Notes: a model not told the origin generated them from the letters alone. 64,000 nucleotides of DNA from Seleniivibrio woodruffii (GCF_029267515.1 NZ_JAJUIS010000005.1:1-64000); one strand, 5' to 3'; shown: positions 25,125-34,428, counted from the stretch's first letter. Program-made: numbers and translations.

Positions 25125-25345
25125 GAGACTGCCGCGGGCTACGCCCTCTCAGGTACGAGAATGGTTTCAGGATGAAACCCGCTTGCGTAAGCGGAGTGAG
25201 GCTTCTGCCGAGCGGAGCGTTGGCGGAATTTCTCCAAGGACGGAAGAAGTTCCGTGGCGAATTGAGACTGCCGCGGGCTTTATTCGACAATTAATTAAAA
25301 GCGGACTCATTCAGCCTTCGGCTAGTGCCCCTCGCAGGGACGATG
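25125..25345. repeat. Composite intergenic repeat block
   Basis: The 16-bp sequence GAGACTGCCGCGGGCT occurs at 25125-25140 and again at 25264-25279. The DNA between (25180-25260, GTGAGGCT...GTTGGCGGAATTTCTCC...) resembles the hairpin-bearing part of the eno tandem unit. CCCCTCGCAGGGACGATG at the right edge resembles the end of the 31432 repeat. No coding potential was found; the remainder of the 25123-25481 gap is copy B of the structured repeat. Confidence 0.6.
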
Positions 25346-25354
25346 TATTAAAAT

Positions 25355-25476
25355 TTGGCGGTTAGATGCGAGCAGAACAAGAAAGACCTTTTGAGCGGGC
25401 TGCGAGCATACTAAAGGTGTATGTGAGCAGTTCCGAAAAGGGTCTGACGCCGTAATGCGACGCATATAACCGCCAA
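25355..25476. repeat. Structured dispersed repeat, copy B (122 bp)
   Basis: Terminal stem TTGGCGGTTA/TAACCGCCAA is perfect. The middle stem is CCTTTT/AAAAGG, where copy A has CTTCC/GGAAG. The apical stem is CATAC/GTATG. It ends 5 bp before the upp stop codon, so it may shape the 3' end of upp transcripts. Confidence 0.88.
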
Positions 25477-25481
25477 TAAAG

Positions 25482-26117
25482 TTATTTCGTTCCGAACAGC
25501 CTGTCGCCAGCGTCCCCAAGCCCGGGTACGATGTATCCGTTTTCATTGAGCCGCTCGTCAAGCCCTGCGGCAAACACCTTAACGTCAGGATACGCCTCAC
25601 AGAACGCCTTAACACCTTCCGGTGCTGCTATCAGGCACATAAACTTGATGTTTTTAACACCCGCCTCTTTCAGCTTCGTAACGGCGGCAATAGCCGAACC
25701 GCCTGTGGCAAGCATCGGATCGATAAGTATAAAATCTCTGTCCTCGCTCTGGGGCGGTATTTTGAAATAGTAAGAAACAGGCTGGAGCGTTTCATGATCC
25801 CTGTAAAGACCGATATGCCCGACCCGTGCGGAAGGGATGAGCTTTAATATTCCGTCAACCATGCCGAGACCTGCGCGCAGGATAGGCACAAGAACAACCT
25901 TTTTGCCTGAAACTATCTTGGTTTTGGTTTTGCATATTGGAGTTTCGATTTCCACCTCTTCCAGAGGAAAATCCTTTGTTATCTCATACGCCATAAGCAT
26001 GGCAACCTCATCCACAAGCTCCTTAAAGCCTTTTTTTGGGGTGGTCAGATCGCGTATGAAGGTAAGTTTATGCTCGATGAGCGGGTGGCTGATAACCTGA
26101 AAATTAGGGTAGTTCAT
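25482..26117 (-). CDS. upp: Uracil phosphoribosyltransferase
   Basis: Upp makes UMP from uracil and PRPP for pyrimidine salvage in the cytoplasm. The 211 residues match the family. Seen: the N-terminal [26 protein letters not shown], the PRPP loop [16 protein letters not shown], and the uracil-binding tail [19 protein letters not shown]. Its start codon overlaps the stop of the upstream uracil permease gene by one base, the usual uraA-upp arrangement. Confidence 0.97.
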   Translation of the reverse strand: MNYPNFQVISHPLIEHKLTFIRDLTTPKKGFKELVDEVAMLMAYEITKDFPLEEVEIETPICKTKTKIVSGKKVVLVPILRAGLGMVDGILKLIPSARVGHIGLYRDHETLQPVSYYFKIPPQSEDRDFILIDPMLATGGSAIAAVTKLKEAGVKNIKFMCLIAAPEGVKAFCEAYPDVKVFAAGLDERLNENGYIVPGLGDAGDRLFGTK

Positions 26118-27346
26118 TATTTATCCCTCGGAATTACAAGATTGAGCAGAATGCCCACGATACCGGAAAGACCGATGCCGCCAAGCGTCACGGAACCGAA
26201 AGTTATACTCATGTTTCCGATTCCGACAACAAGAACGACTGAAACTATGATAAGGTTGCGTGCTTTGGACATATCAAGGCGTTCACGGACTATTGTTCCG
26301 ATACCTATTGCGGCAATCATGCCGAAAAGGAGTATCATGATACCGCCCATAACTGGAACAGGGATGGTTTTAAGCACTGCGCCCAGCTTGCCCACAAACG
26401 CAAGGATAATGGCCGTACATGCGGCGATGGTCATATAAACCACTCTGTATGCTTTCGTAAGAGCCACTGCGCCCGTAACTTCGGCATAAGTGGTATTGGG
26501 AGGACCGCCGCAAAGGCTGGCAAATGAGGTTGCAAGACCGTCGCCGATAAGGCTTCTGTGCAGTCCGGGTTCTTTTATGAAGTTTTTCCCTGCAACGTTA
26601 GAAATGGCGAGGATACCGCCAACGTGCTCAATAACCGGGGCTATAGCTACAGGCATAATATAAAGTATTGCCGCGATATCGAAAACGGGAAACGCGTATG
26701 TGCCGTGTTTAACAGCCTCAACCCACGGAATGGAAAACCATGCAGCGTCTTTTATGGGCTGAAAATTCACAACGCCGGCTGCAAGCGAAACAATGTAACC
26801 GACAATAACACCCATAAGTATTGGAATAAGACTGAGGAGTTTTTTTCCAAACATAACCGTTATGATTGCGGTTGCAAGGGATATCATTGCGATTATCATA
26901 GCTTTCCCGTCATAATTGCCTGAACCGTCGAAGCTCTTTGCCATGTTTACAGCAACCGGAGCAAGGTTAAGACCTATAACCATGATAACGGGACCTGTAA
27001 CCACGGCGGGAATGTATCTGTCGATTATCTCAACCCCGCCCGCTTTAACTATGATTGCAAAAATGATATAAACAAGTCCTGCGCTTGCAAGACCGCCGAG
27101 TGTGGCGCCTATGCCGAACTGTTTGATACCGAACTGGATTGGAGCAATAAACGCGAAAGAACTTGCCAGAAAAACGGGAACCATCCGTTTTGTAACAACC
27201 TGATAAATCAGTGTTCCTGCGCCTGCCGTGAAAAGTGCAAGCGACGGATCCATACCTGTCAGCAGTGGTACAAGAACCAGCGCTCCGAAAGCGACGAACA
27301 GCATCTGCACACCGATAATAACGGTTTTCAGCTTGCTTTCTTCCAT
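26117..27346 (-). CDS. uraA: Uracil permease (NCS2 family)
   Basis: A 409-residue inner-membrane nucleobase:cation symporter (NCS2/UraA). About 12-14 hydrophobic segments are visible. The family motif region [18 protein letters not shown] carries the conserved Glu-His. The second functional loop [22 protein letters not shown] is typical of uracil-type members. CGGAGG precedes the ATG. Pairing with upp supports uracil as the substrate. Confidence 0.95.
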   Translation of the reverse strand: MEESKLKTVIIGVQMLFVAFGALVLVPLLTGMDPSLALFTAGAGTLIYQVVTKRMVPVFLASSFAFIAPIQFGIKQFGIGATLGGLASAGLVYIIFAIIVKAGGVEIIDRYIPAVVTGPVIMVIGLNLAPVAVNMAKSFDGSGNYDGKAMIIAMISLATAIITVMFGKKLLSLIPILMGVIVGYIVSLAAGVVNFQPIKDAAWFSIPWVEAVKHGTYAFPVFDIAAILYIMPVAIAPVIEHVGGILAISNVAGKNFIKEPGLHRSLIGDGLATSFASLCGGPPNTTYAEVTGAVALTKAYRVVYMTIAACTAIILAFVGKLGAVLKTIPVPVMGGIMILLFGMIAAIGIGTIVRERLDMSKARNLIIVSVVLVVGIGNMSITFGSVTLGGIGLSGIVGILLNLVIPRDK

Positions 27347-27471
27347 ATAAAAACCCTCCGAAATATTAATTCAAACAATCAAGTTTAAAGGTTTTTCATA
27401 TAGTTGTAAAGCCAAAACAGCACAGCACAAGATGCTGACAAATATAGTCTTTTTATGACCAAACTAATCCG

Positions 27472-27500
27472 TTGCCAATATTAACCGTTAATGCTATTAT
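27472..27500 (+). promoter_or_regulatory. Sigma-70 promoter of the threonine aldolase gene
   Basis: TTGCCA (27472-27477), a 17-nt spacer and TATTAT (27495-27500), 34 nt before the ATG. Transcription would begin near 27507, which rules out the in-frame TTG inside the -35 box as a start codon. Confidence 0.65.
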
Positions 27501-27534
27501 ACCTCTTTTAAAACAAAACACAGGCATTATAAAC

Positions 27535-28536
27535 ATGGATATTTTATTTCTGAGCGACAACACAGCGCCCGCCGACCATAGAATTGTGCAGGCAGTGGCT
27601 GAAGCCGGTATTGGATATGCAAAATCATACGGCAGCGACAAATGGACAGACGAAGCGGACGAACTCTTTAAAAGAGAGTTCGGCGAACATACACTCTATT
27701 TCCCCGTGCTTACAGGCACAGGCGCAAACGTAATTTCTCTTGCGAGCGCTCTTTCGACATACCAGTCCATTCTCTGCGCGGAAACCGCACATATCGCCTG
27801 CGACGAATGCGGCGCAGTAGAGCGGTTCACCGGAAGCAAGCTGGTACCCATAAAAACACCGGACGGCAAGCTGACGCCGGAGATGCTGAAACCCTGTCTG
27901 GCACACATCGGTTTCGAACACCAGAGCCAGCCGAAGGTCGTTTCCATCAGCCAGACCACGGAAACCGGCGCAGCATACTCAACAGAAGAGCTCAAAGCAT
28001 TATCTGATTTCACAAAGGAAAATAACCTTATACTACACATAGACGGTTCAAGAATCGCCAACGCAGCGGCAGGAATGTCACTTAGTCTTAATCAGGTCTG
28101 CGAAGGGGCGGATATCGTCAGCTTCGGCGGCACAAAGAACGGACTGATGATGGGAGAAGCAGTTCTTTTTCTGAACCCAAAACTCGCTGAAAGCGCAAAA
28201 TACGTCAGGAAACAGTACGGACAGCTTTTTTCAAAAATGCGCTACGTCTCCGCGCAGTTCATCCCATACCTGCGTGAGAGCATATGGCTTGAAAACGCCC
28301 ACCGTGCAAACACTGTTGCCGGCAGACTTGCAGAGGGCTTCACAGACAAAGGCATCACAATTAAATATCCGGTGGACGGAAATGCGGTTTTCGCACATCT
28401 TTCAGATGAACAGATAAAAAGACTGTCTGAAAAATACCTTTTTTATGTATGGGACAAAACGGAAAACCTTTGCAGGTTTGTCTGCCCATACACAGCGGAC
28501 GAGTCCGACACAGAAAGGCTTCTGGCGCTTTTATAA
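27535..28536 (+). CDS. Low-specificity L-threonine aldolase family protein
   Basis: A 333-residue PLP enzyme of the beta-eliminating lyase family, which cleaves threonine or allo-threonine to glycine and acetaldehyde. The start MDILFLSDNTAPADHRIVQA is the standard family N-terminus. The PLP-binding Lys lies in SFGGTKNGLMMGEA. The cofactor pocket is seen in HIDGSRIANAA, and the tetramer-type substrate loop in FGEHTLYFPVLTGTGANV. No strong SD is present, only AGG 9 nt upstream. It is a single gene. Confidence 0.9.
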   Translation: MDILFLSDNTAPADHRIVQAVAEAGIGYAKSYGSDKWTDEADELFKREFGEHTLYFPVLTGTGANVISLASALSTYQSILCAETAHIACDECGAVERFTGSKLVPIKTPDGKLTPEMLKPCLAHIGFEHQSQPKVVSISQTTETGAAYSTEELKALSDFTKENNLILHIDGSRIANAAAGMSLSLNQVCEGADIVSFGGTKNGLMMGEAVLFLNPKLAESAKYVRKQYGQLFSKMRYVSAQFIPYLRESIWLENAHRANTVAGRLAEGFTDKGITIKYPVDGNAVFAHLSDEQIKRLSEKYLFYVWDKTENLCRFVCPYTADESDTERLLALL

Positions 28537-28627
28537 GCAGAACAGGTCAGTTTTAAACATTTTCGCTTTATTTTTTAGCGGTTTTTTCTGTATAATTGAA
28601 GTTTAGAGCTACAATAAGGAGGCAGGA

Positions 28628-28786
28628 ATGGCGGAAAAAGAAAAGGTTACCACCGTGGAAGTCAAGTGTCCACTCTGCGACCATACCCAGATAGTCTACA
28701 TCCCTAAAGAGGAAATCCCCCTCTGCCCCATTCATAAAAAGAAAATGATAATTAAAGAAGTGCTTGAAGAAGGTAAATCTTGCTAA
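28628..28786 (+). CDS. Small zinc-ribbon-like protein (52 aa)
   Basis: AAGGAGG lies just before an ATG opening a 52-residue frame with C14-P-L-C17 and C33-P-I-H36, a possible zinc-binding CxxC/CxxH knuckle. The rest is charged (MAEKEKVTTVEV; KKKMIIKEVLEEG). It is cytoplasmic and ends 10 nt before the ABC transporter lipoprotein gene, so it is the first gene of that operon. I do not recognise a named family; a nucleic-acid-binding or redox-sensing role is conceivable. Confidence 0.7.
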   Translation: MAEKEKVTTVEVKCPLCDHTQIVYIPKEEIPLCPIHKKKMIIKEVLEEGKSC

Positions 28787-28796
28787 GGAGGCATAT

Positions 28797-29666
28797 ATGA
28801 AGAAATTCATCGTATCAGTGTTTTACGCTGCCGTGCTTATGCTGGCTCTGCTGGTTGCCGGTTGCGGTTCCGAAAAGAAAGACGCTGCAGCAACTGCCGC
28901 TCCCGCTGAAGGCGGCGCATCGTCAGGTATCTGGGAGCAGTCCACTCTCAACAAAATTCTGAAGAACAAAGTTCTCAGGGTCGGTCTTGAAGCAGGCTAC
29001 ATGCCCTTCGAACTGAAAAGCAAAAGCGGCGACATCGTAGGTTTCGACGTTGACATCGCAAAAATGATGGCTGAAGACATGGGCGTTAAGCTCGAACTTG
29101 TCAACACTGCATGGGACGGTATCATCCCCGCTCTGCTCACAGACAAATTCGACATCATTATGTCCGGTATGACAATCACACCCCAGAGAAACCTTCAGGT
29201 TAACTTCTGCGACCCCTACATCGTTGTAGGACAGACAATCTTCATCAGAAAAGACCTTGAAGGCAAAGTTAAGTCTTACAAAGACCTTGACGACCCCAAA
29301 TACAACATTGCGACAAAACTCGGCGTAACTGCTGACTACGCTTCAAAAAAGTTTATGGGCAAAGCGAACATCAAACTTTATGAAACAGAGCAGGAAGGCG
29401 CCATGGAAGTTCTTAACGGCAAAGCAGACGCTTTCGTTTATGACCTTCCCTACAACGCTATTTTCTTCGCTCAGAACAAAGACAAACTCGTTTTCCTTGA
29501 CCAGCCTTTCACATTCGAGCCTCTGGCTTGGGCTGTCCGCAAAGGCGACCCCGACTTTGTTAACTTCCTGAACAATTACCTTGCTCAGATCAAAGGCGAT
29601 GGCAGATATCAGGCAGCTTACGACAAGTGGTTCGGCACCACAGACTGGCTGGCTGATATCCAGTAA
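28797..29666 (+). CDS. Amino-acid ABC transporter substrate-binding lipoprotein
   Basis: The 289-residue periplasmic receptor of a polar amino-acid ABC transporter (SBP_bac_3 family). The start follows AAGGAGG and gives a lipoprotein signal with lipobox LVAGC (C23). The two-lobe domain begins near 55 (LRVGLEAGYMPFELK), with the family signature GFDVDIAKMMAEDMGVKLE and the ligand contact region FDIIMSGMTITPQR. The ligand is probably glutamine, glutamate or another polar amino acid. Permease and ATPase genes follow. Confidence 0.93.
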   Translation: MKKFIVSVFYAAVLMLALLVAGCGSEKKDAAATAAPAEGGASSGIWEQSTLNKILKNKVLRVGLEAGYMPFELKSKSGDIVGFDVDIAKMMAEDMGVKLELVNTAWDGIIPALLTDKFDIIMSGMTITPQRNLQVNFCDPYIVVGQTIFIRKDLEGKVKSYKDLDDPKYNIATKLGVTADYASKKFMGKANIKLYETEQEGAMEVLNGKADAFVYDLPYNAIFFAQNKDKLVFLDQPFTFEPLAWAVRKGDPDFVNFLNNYLAQIKGDGRYQAAYDKWFGTTDWLADIQ

Positions 29667-29689
29667 TTTAAACTCAGGAGTGCTTTCAA

Positions 29690-30637
29690 GTGACAGCGAA
29701 AACTAAAAACCTAATCTGGAACGGACTGCTTGCTGTTTTCCTATTCCTTGTCGGATTCGGAATTTACGGAGCATCCGTTAAAATCGATTATACTTGGCGT
29801 TGGGAGAGACTTCCTAAGTATATTTTCTATACGGAAACTCAGACCACTGCCGCACCTGTTGACGGAACTGTGACGATAGAAGGTTCGAAACTCAGCATCG
29901 TACCCTCCGGAAGGGGAGACGCGGCCAGCTTTGACAACCTTGAAGGAATCACCGTTAAAAACGGCGACACTGTCACGAAAGGAAGCACCATTGCTGAAAC
30001 AAGTACAACGGAAGCAGGCCCGCTTGTGGTGGGCCTGTTTACCACTCTTTATATTTCGTTCTTTTCAATAATTTTTGCAATACTGCTCGGTATCCTTACA
30101 GGTCTTGCAAGGGTGTCCGGCAATCCGTTCTTTAAAAAACTTTCCGTCATATACATTGAACTCATCAGAGGCACCCCTCTTCTGGTGCAGATTTTTATCT
30201 TCTATTTCTTTATAGGAACAATCCTTAACCTTGACAGGGTTACGGCGGGAATAGCCGCTCTGTCGGTTTTCACGGGGGCATACATTGCTGAAATCGTCCG
30301 CGCGGGCATACAGTCCATCTCACGAGGACAGATGGAGGCGGCACGAAGCCTTGGTATGAGCTATACACAGGCAATGGCGCTGGTTATCCTGCCGCAGGCG
30401 TTCAAACGTACCCTCCCCCCCATGGCAGGTCAGTTTATATCTCTTATCAAAGATTCATCGCTGGTTTCCGTTATATCTATCACAGACCTTACGAAGGCAG
30501 GAAGAGAGGTTGTCGCCTCAACATTCAGCCCGTTCGAAGTCTGGTTCACGGTTGCTGCGCTCTATCTCATTCTGACATCCGGTCTGTCGTTCCTTGTCCA
30601 GCTTCTGGAAAAGAGAATGGCTGCGCAGGACAGGTAA
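29690..30637 (+). CDS. Amino-acid ABC transporter permease with extra N-terminal beta-rich insert
   Basis: The C-terminal ~220 residues are a normal HisM/GlnP-type permease: GLFTTLYISFFSIIFA, FIELIRGTPLLVQIF-like (YIELIRGTPLLVQIF), and the ATPase-coupling loop EAARSLGMSYTQAMALVILPQAF. Before it lies about 105 extra residues: one TM helix (about 10-28), then an external beta-rich segment (55-110) with DGTVTIEGSKLSIVPSG and VKNGDTVTKGSTIAET. The latter looks like a lipoyl/biotinyl-type barrel-sandwich hairpin without the modified Lys. The start is GTG at 29690, with CAGGAG upstream. At 315 residues it is about 90 longer than typical. Confidence 0.9.
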   Translation: MTAKTKNLIWNGLLAVFLFLVGFGIYGASVKIDYTWRWERLPKYIFYTETQTTAAPVDGTVTIEGSKLSIVPSGRGDAASFDNLEGITVKNGDTVTKGSTIAETSTTEAGPLVVGLFTTLYISFFSIIFAILLGILTGLARVSGNPFFKKLSVIYIELIRGTPLLVQIFIFYFFIGTILNLDRVTAGIAALSVFTGAYIAEIVRAGIQSISRGQMEAARSLGMSYTQAMALVILPQAFKRTLPPMAGQFISLIKDSSLVSVISITDLTKAGREVVASTFSPFEVWFTVAALYLILTSGLSFLVQLLEKRMAAQDR

Positions 30638-30649
30638 GGAGGCTGTAAC

Positions 30650-31375
30650 ATGATTAAAGCGGAAAACGTAGTTAAAATATATCCCAACGGAGTGAAGGCG
30701 CTGAAAGGTGTTTCTCTGGACGTAGCAAAGAGCGAGGTTCTTGTTATCATCGGACCATCCGGTTCCGGCAAATCCACGATGCTTCGCACGCTGAACCTTC
30801 TGGAAGAGGTGCAGGAGGGTGAAATAGCCATCGACGGACAGTCGCTCACCCATCCGAAAACGAATATCAACCATCTGCGCGAAAACGTGGGCATGGTGTT
30901 TCAGGCGTTCAACCTGTTTCCCCACAAAACGGTTCTGCAGAATATCACCCTTGCCCCCATCAAGGTTAAAAAGCTGAAAAAGGAAGAAGCTGAAAACATA
31001 GCAACCGAACTTCTGAAAAAAGTCGGTCTATCCGACAAACGCGACTGCTATCCCAGCCAGCTTTCAGGCGGACAGCAGCAGAGGGTGGCAATTGCGCGCG
31101 CACTTGCAATGCGCCCAAAGGTAATGCTTTTCGATGAACCTACATCGGCACTTGACCCGGAGATGATAGGTGAGGTTCTGGACGTTATGAAGACCCTTGC
31201 AAAAGAGGGTATGACGATGGTGGTTGTTACTCACGAAATGGGCTTCGCCCGTGAAATGGCGGACAAGGTCATATTTATGGACGACGGTCTGAAGGTTGAG
31301 GAGGGAACGCCCTCCGAGGTGTTCAACAGCCCCAAGAGCGACAGGCTGAAACTGTTTTTAAGTCAGGTACTTTAA
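30650..31375 (+). CDS. Amino-acid ABC transporter ATP-binding protein (GlnQ-like)
   Basis: The 241-residue ATPase of the transporter. Walker [11 protein letters not shown]-loop ([10 protein letters not shown]), signature LSGGQQQR, Walker B VMLFDEP and the H-loop (VVTHEMGFA) are all intact and spaced as in GlnQ/HisP. AAGGAGG precedes the ATG. It ends the operon, followed by a strong terminator. Confidence 0.97.
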   Translation: MIKAENVVKIYPNGVKALKGVSLDVAKSEVLVIIGPSGSGKSTMLRTLNLLEEVQEGEIAIDGQSLTHPKTNINHLRENVGMVFQAFNLFPHKTVLQNITLAPIKVKKLKKEEAENIATELLKKVGLSDKRDCYPSQLSGGQQQRVAIARALAMRPKVMLFDEPTSALDPEMIGEVLDVMKTLAKEGMTMVVVTHEMGFAREMADKVIFMDDGLKVEEGTPSEVFNSPKSDRLKLFLSQVL

Positions 31376-31379
31376 ATAA

Positions 31380-31409
31380 TAAAGGCGGTTCAAGCGAACC
31401 GCCTTTTTT
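31380..31409 (+). terminator. Terminator of the ABC transporter operon
   Basis: AAAGGCGGTTC and GAACCGCCTTT form a perfect 11-bp stem with a 4-nt loop, followed by a T run. Confidence 0.92.
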
Positions 31410-31431
31410 GTTTGCAAAAGTTTACATTGAT

Positions 31432-31465
31432 GAGATTGCCGCGTCACTTTGTTCCTCGCAATGAC
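31432..31465. repeat. Short dispersed repeat, GAGATTGCCGCGTC family
   Basis: GAGATTGCCGCGTCAC...TTCCTCGCAATGAC is the closest match here to the common bacterial intergenic repeat (GTCATTGCGAGGA on the other strand). It shares most positions with 2128-2162. Confidence 0.75.
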
Positions 31466-31515
31466 GGATGCAACTGTCACTGCGGGCGAATCGTGGTTCT
31501 CATTTTATTTATCTG

Positions 31516-33330
31516 TTATATCTTGAATACCCGTGTCCCGTCCATCTGATCATCCGCCTGCTTCTGCAGGTCGGCAACGGTATGGGAAACCTGCGTAATG
31601 GCTGCCGTGCTCTGCTCAAGTCCGCTGGAGATAACCTGCGCGTTATCGTTTATATTGGTTATAGCCTGCGACTGTTCGCTGACCGCAGTTGTTATCATAG
31701 CGCTTGAGTTCGAAATCTCATTTACGGAATCCACTATCTTTTCGAATATCTGATCGACAGCATTGAGCTTTTCGGCACCATTCTGTACCTTTTTGCCTGC
31801 CTCTATCATTTCAGTATTGGTTCTGGCGGTTTCCTTAATGAACTGGGAAATGATGTTGCGTATCTCCTCTGTGGACTGCTGGGTGCGTTCCGCCAGCTTG
31901 CGTACTTCGTCGGCAACAACTGCGAAACCGCGTCCGTGGTCGCCTGCTCTTGCTGCTTCAATAGCTGCATTCAGCGCCAGAAGGTTTGTCTGATCGGCAA
32001 TATCGTTTATAACCAGCAGTATACTGCCGATGTCCTCGGATGATTTCGCAAGACCGGCAACTGTCGTGCTCAGCTCCGTAACGTTTCTGCGTATGTCGTC
32101 CATAACGACGTTGGCAGATTCGATATGTCTCTGTCCTTCCGCAGTAAGATTTTTCGCGGAAGCTGATTTATCTGAAACTTCATGTATAGACTGCATAACG
32201 AGGGCTGATGAGGTGCTTATCTCTTCAACGGCTGACGCAACTGAAGAAACCTGCTGCGACTGCTCGGAGAATGTACTTGCAAGCTCCTCTGTGGTACTTG
32301 CAAGCTCTGTGCTGCCGGATGCAAGTGAGCCTGCTGACATTATTATTCCTTCTATAATCTCTTTCAGTCTCAGCCTCATGTCTTCCAGAGCGGCTGCAAG
32401 ATGTCCTATCTCATCTGTCTGCTTTATCTCAAGGGGTTTGGAGAAGTCGCCTTTTGAAAGGTTGCTGGCGAAATCCATTGCCTTACTCATGGGAACAACA
32501 AGTGAGCGTGTTATCAGTATTGATATCAGTATGCCCAAAGCAAGCGACACCATTGAGAATATAATTATAACAGCCACAGCAACTGTTATGCTGGAATCCA
32601 TCGTTTCTTTTTCATGGTTAACAACAACGATTGTAAGATCCTGCGCACCACTTGCACTCTTCGCCAGTTCGTTTTGAAGATTGTTCTGTTCGCTGACAGC
32701 AACAGCCCACTTGTCGAAAGCCTGCTTATATTTTTCAATCAGCCCTGCCACAGCGGCAATATCTCCAGATGATGCCCGTGTCTTTACAAACTGTTTTGAG
32801 ACTTCTTCTGTGCCGGAGTTTCTGCTGTTCATGAATCTGAGAACTTCAATACGCAGCAAAAGGAGATTTTTATATACGTTGTCGGCACCTGCAGCAGTCG
32901 CAGCATCCATAGCTTTCGAAGCCTCTTCGGTCATCTCATTCAGAAGCTGTTTCTTGGTTTTTTCCGCTTCAACAAATTTTTCAAAATTTGCTTTGTATTC
33001 ACCGACAGCCTTCAGAATACTCTGAATATTCTGATCGTCCTTCATTTCAGGAAAATCAGTATAAGCGTCTTCAATCAGCTTATATGCAAGGCTCAGACTG
33101 TCTTCGGCTTTTCGAACATATGCTTCGTCGCCTGAGCTTGAATACATATATCTGGCAAGACGTGCCTCGTAAATTGCATTCTGCACGTTTGAAATTGTGT
33201 CCATTTTTCTGGACTGCGAAGCTATACCCGTTATTTTGGAATAGCTGATGACTCCCATCACAATAAGGAATAACAAGACGATTCCGAATCCGAATGTGAG
33301 CTTACGGGATAATTTGACGTTATTTAACAT
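31516..33330 (-). CDS. Methyl-accepting chemotaxis protein with 4-helix-bundle-type sensor
   Basis: A 604-residue chemoreceptor and paralogue of the one at 8562-10412. The start at 33330 follows a GAGGTG box. TM1 is near 10-30 (LTFGFGIVLLFLIVMGVI), then comes a helical periplasmic sensor rich in Ala/Lys/Glu, TM2 near 255-280 (ITVAVAVIIIFSMVSLALGILISILI), HAMP (VPMSKAMDFASNLSKGDF) and the signalling domain with the intact [21 protein letters not shown] tip. There is no terminal pentapeptide. The sensor sequence differs from its paralogue, so the ligand probably differs. Confidence 0.94.
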   Translation of the reverse strand: MLNNVKLSRKLTFGFGIVLLFLIVMGVISYSKITGIASQSRKMDTISNVQNAIYEARLARYMYSSSGDEAYVRKAEDSLSLAYKLIEDAYTDFPEMKDDQNIQSILKAVGEYKANFEKFVEAEKTKKQLLNEMTEEASKAMDAATAAGADNVYKNLLLLRIEVLRFMNSRNSGTEEVSKQFVKTRASSGDIAAVAGLIEKYKQAFDKWAVAVSEQNNLQNELAKSASGAQDLTIVVVNHEKETMDSSITVAVAVIIIFSMVSLALGILISILITRSLVVPMSKAMDFASNLSKGDFSKPLEIKQTDEIGHLAAALEDMRLRLKEIIEGIIMSAGSLASGSTELASTTEELASTFSEQSQQVSSVASAVEEISTSSALVMQSIHEVSDKSASAKNLTAEGQRHIESANVVMDDIRRNVTELSTTVAGLAKSSEDIGSILLVINDIADQTNLLALNAAIEAARAGDHGRGFAVVADEVRKLAERTQQSTEEIRNIISQFIKETARTNTEMIEAGKKVQNGAEKLNAVDQIFEKIVDSVNEISNSSAMITTAVSEQSQAITNINDNAQVISSGLEQSTAAITQVSHTVADLQKQADDQMDGTRVFKI

Positions 33331-33431
33331 AACACACCTCAATAATAATGAGACCAATATTGTATATTTACGAATATGAGACTTTTTTTCTTTTCGTCAA
33401 CGATAAAATTTATTTACTTAATTATACAGTA

Positions 33432-34124
33432 TTAATCGGAACAATACTCAACAAATTTACTTAAAATTGTATTTGCAGCAGTAGTTTCACCGATTGAGCA
33501 CAAAGTTGACTCTAAATTAATTATCTTGTCTTTCTGGGACAAAACATACTCTCTGCTGATAATGGTATCATACTCAGGATGGAACTGCACTCCCCACGCA
33601 TTTTTGCCGAGTCGGTATGCGTGGTGCGGCTCGTAATCATTTTCAGCCAGAAGAACAGCACCCTCCGGAAGGGTAAGAACAGATTGAGTGTGGGAAACAT
33701 GTACGCTGAACGTTTTCGGCATTGATTTGAATATCGGGTCTTTTTTCGCCTCGTCAGTAAGCGAGATGTCAACTGTTCCGATTTCGGGACCTTTGGGATG
33801 GTTGCCCACAACTCCGCCCATAGCGTGGGCAAGAAGCTGATGCCCGTAGCATACGCCGATGGTAGGCACTTCTTTTTCCACAGCGCCGCGCAGCCATTTT
33901 GCTGTGTTTTCGCTCCATTCATGACCATCAGTAACCATTTCGTGTGCGCCGGAGACAAGTATCCCGTCGAAATCATAATTATCAGGCAGAGGTTCTTTCT
34001 GAACATCAACAATCTTAACGTATTGACGCATTATCTCCATATACCTTATCATCCAGTCTTCAAAATCCCCGTAGTGTACGCAGAAGTCTTTCATAGTGCT
34101 GCCTGTTTTCAGTATCAGAAACAT
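33432..34124 (-). CDS. Class I glutamine amidotransferase-like protein
   Basis: A 230-residue stand-alone GATase1 domain of the GMP-synthase-like group (COG0518). The triad is visible: nucleophile C92 in GVCYGHQLL, and H182/E184 in FHPEY. The start is the ATG at 34122-34124, with AGGAGG 5 nt upstream; an in-frame GTG at 34130 lies within the SD itself. The family includes gamma-glutamyl hydrolases and amidotransferases that supply ammonia to partner enzymes. No partner is adjacent, so the substrate is unknown. Confidence 0.88.
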   Translation of the reverse strand: MFLILKTGSTMKDFCVHYGDFEDWMIRYMEIMRQYVKIVDVQKEPLPDNYDFDGILVSGAHEMVTDGHEWSENTAKWLRGAVEKEVPTIGVCYGHQLLAHAMGGVVGNHPKGPEIGTVDISLTDEAKKDPIFKSMPKTFSVHVSHTQSVLTLPEGAVLLAENDYEPHHAYRLGKNAWGVQFHPEYDTIISREYVLSQKDKIINLESTLCSIGETTAANTILSKFVEYCSD

Positions 34125-34224
34125 AGGCACCTCCTAAATAACTATTATTCCGTTTCATTATAGACGTTTTTGGTCAAAATAAAACAAAAAAGGTATGGAG
34201 ATTCCTGGAGCAGAAAAAAGGGAA

Positions 34225-34260
34225 AGCAGTTCCGAGGAGTGGCTGACGCCGTAATGCGAC
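34225..34260. repeat. Right-half fragment of the structured dispersed repeat
   Basis: AGCAGTTCCGAGGAGTGGCT...GTAATGCGAC matches the right half of the full copy that starts 15 bp later, so a partial copy lies in tandem with copy C. Confidence 0.8.
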
Positions 34261-34274
34261 ACTGCAATTGACAG

Positions 34275-34396
34275 TTGGCGCTTAGATGCGAGCAGTACAA
34301 GGAAGGCTCTCCGAGAAGGCTGCGAGCATACATACGAAGTATGTGAGCAGACCCGAGGAGTGGCTGACGCCGTAATGCGACGCATATAAGCGCCAA
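34275..34396. repeat. Structured dispersed repeat, copy C (122 bp)
   Basis: Terminal stem TTGGCGCTTA/TAAGCGCCAA is perfect and differs from copy B by a compensating G-C to C-G swap. The apical stem is CATAC/GTATG. It lies between the GATase gene and the aconitase terminator. Confidence 0.88.
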
Positions 34397-34400
34397 AAAG

Positions 34401-34424
34401 AAAAGGCGGGGTAAAAACCCCGCC
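34401..34424 (-). terminator. Terminator of acnA
   Basis: GGCGGGG and CCCCGCC pair around TAAAAA; on the minus strand the stem is followed by TTTTC and more T. It ends 4 bp from the acnA stop. Confidence 0.9.
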
Positions 34425-34428
34425 CCGC

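Noticed and set aside
25322-25615. Minus-strand frame over the structured repeat near upp (and similar frames at 34145-34396)
   Set aside because: The frames coincide with the palindromic repeat and change with it; pairing is conserved and not protein sequence.
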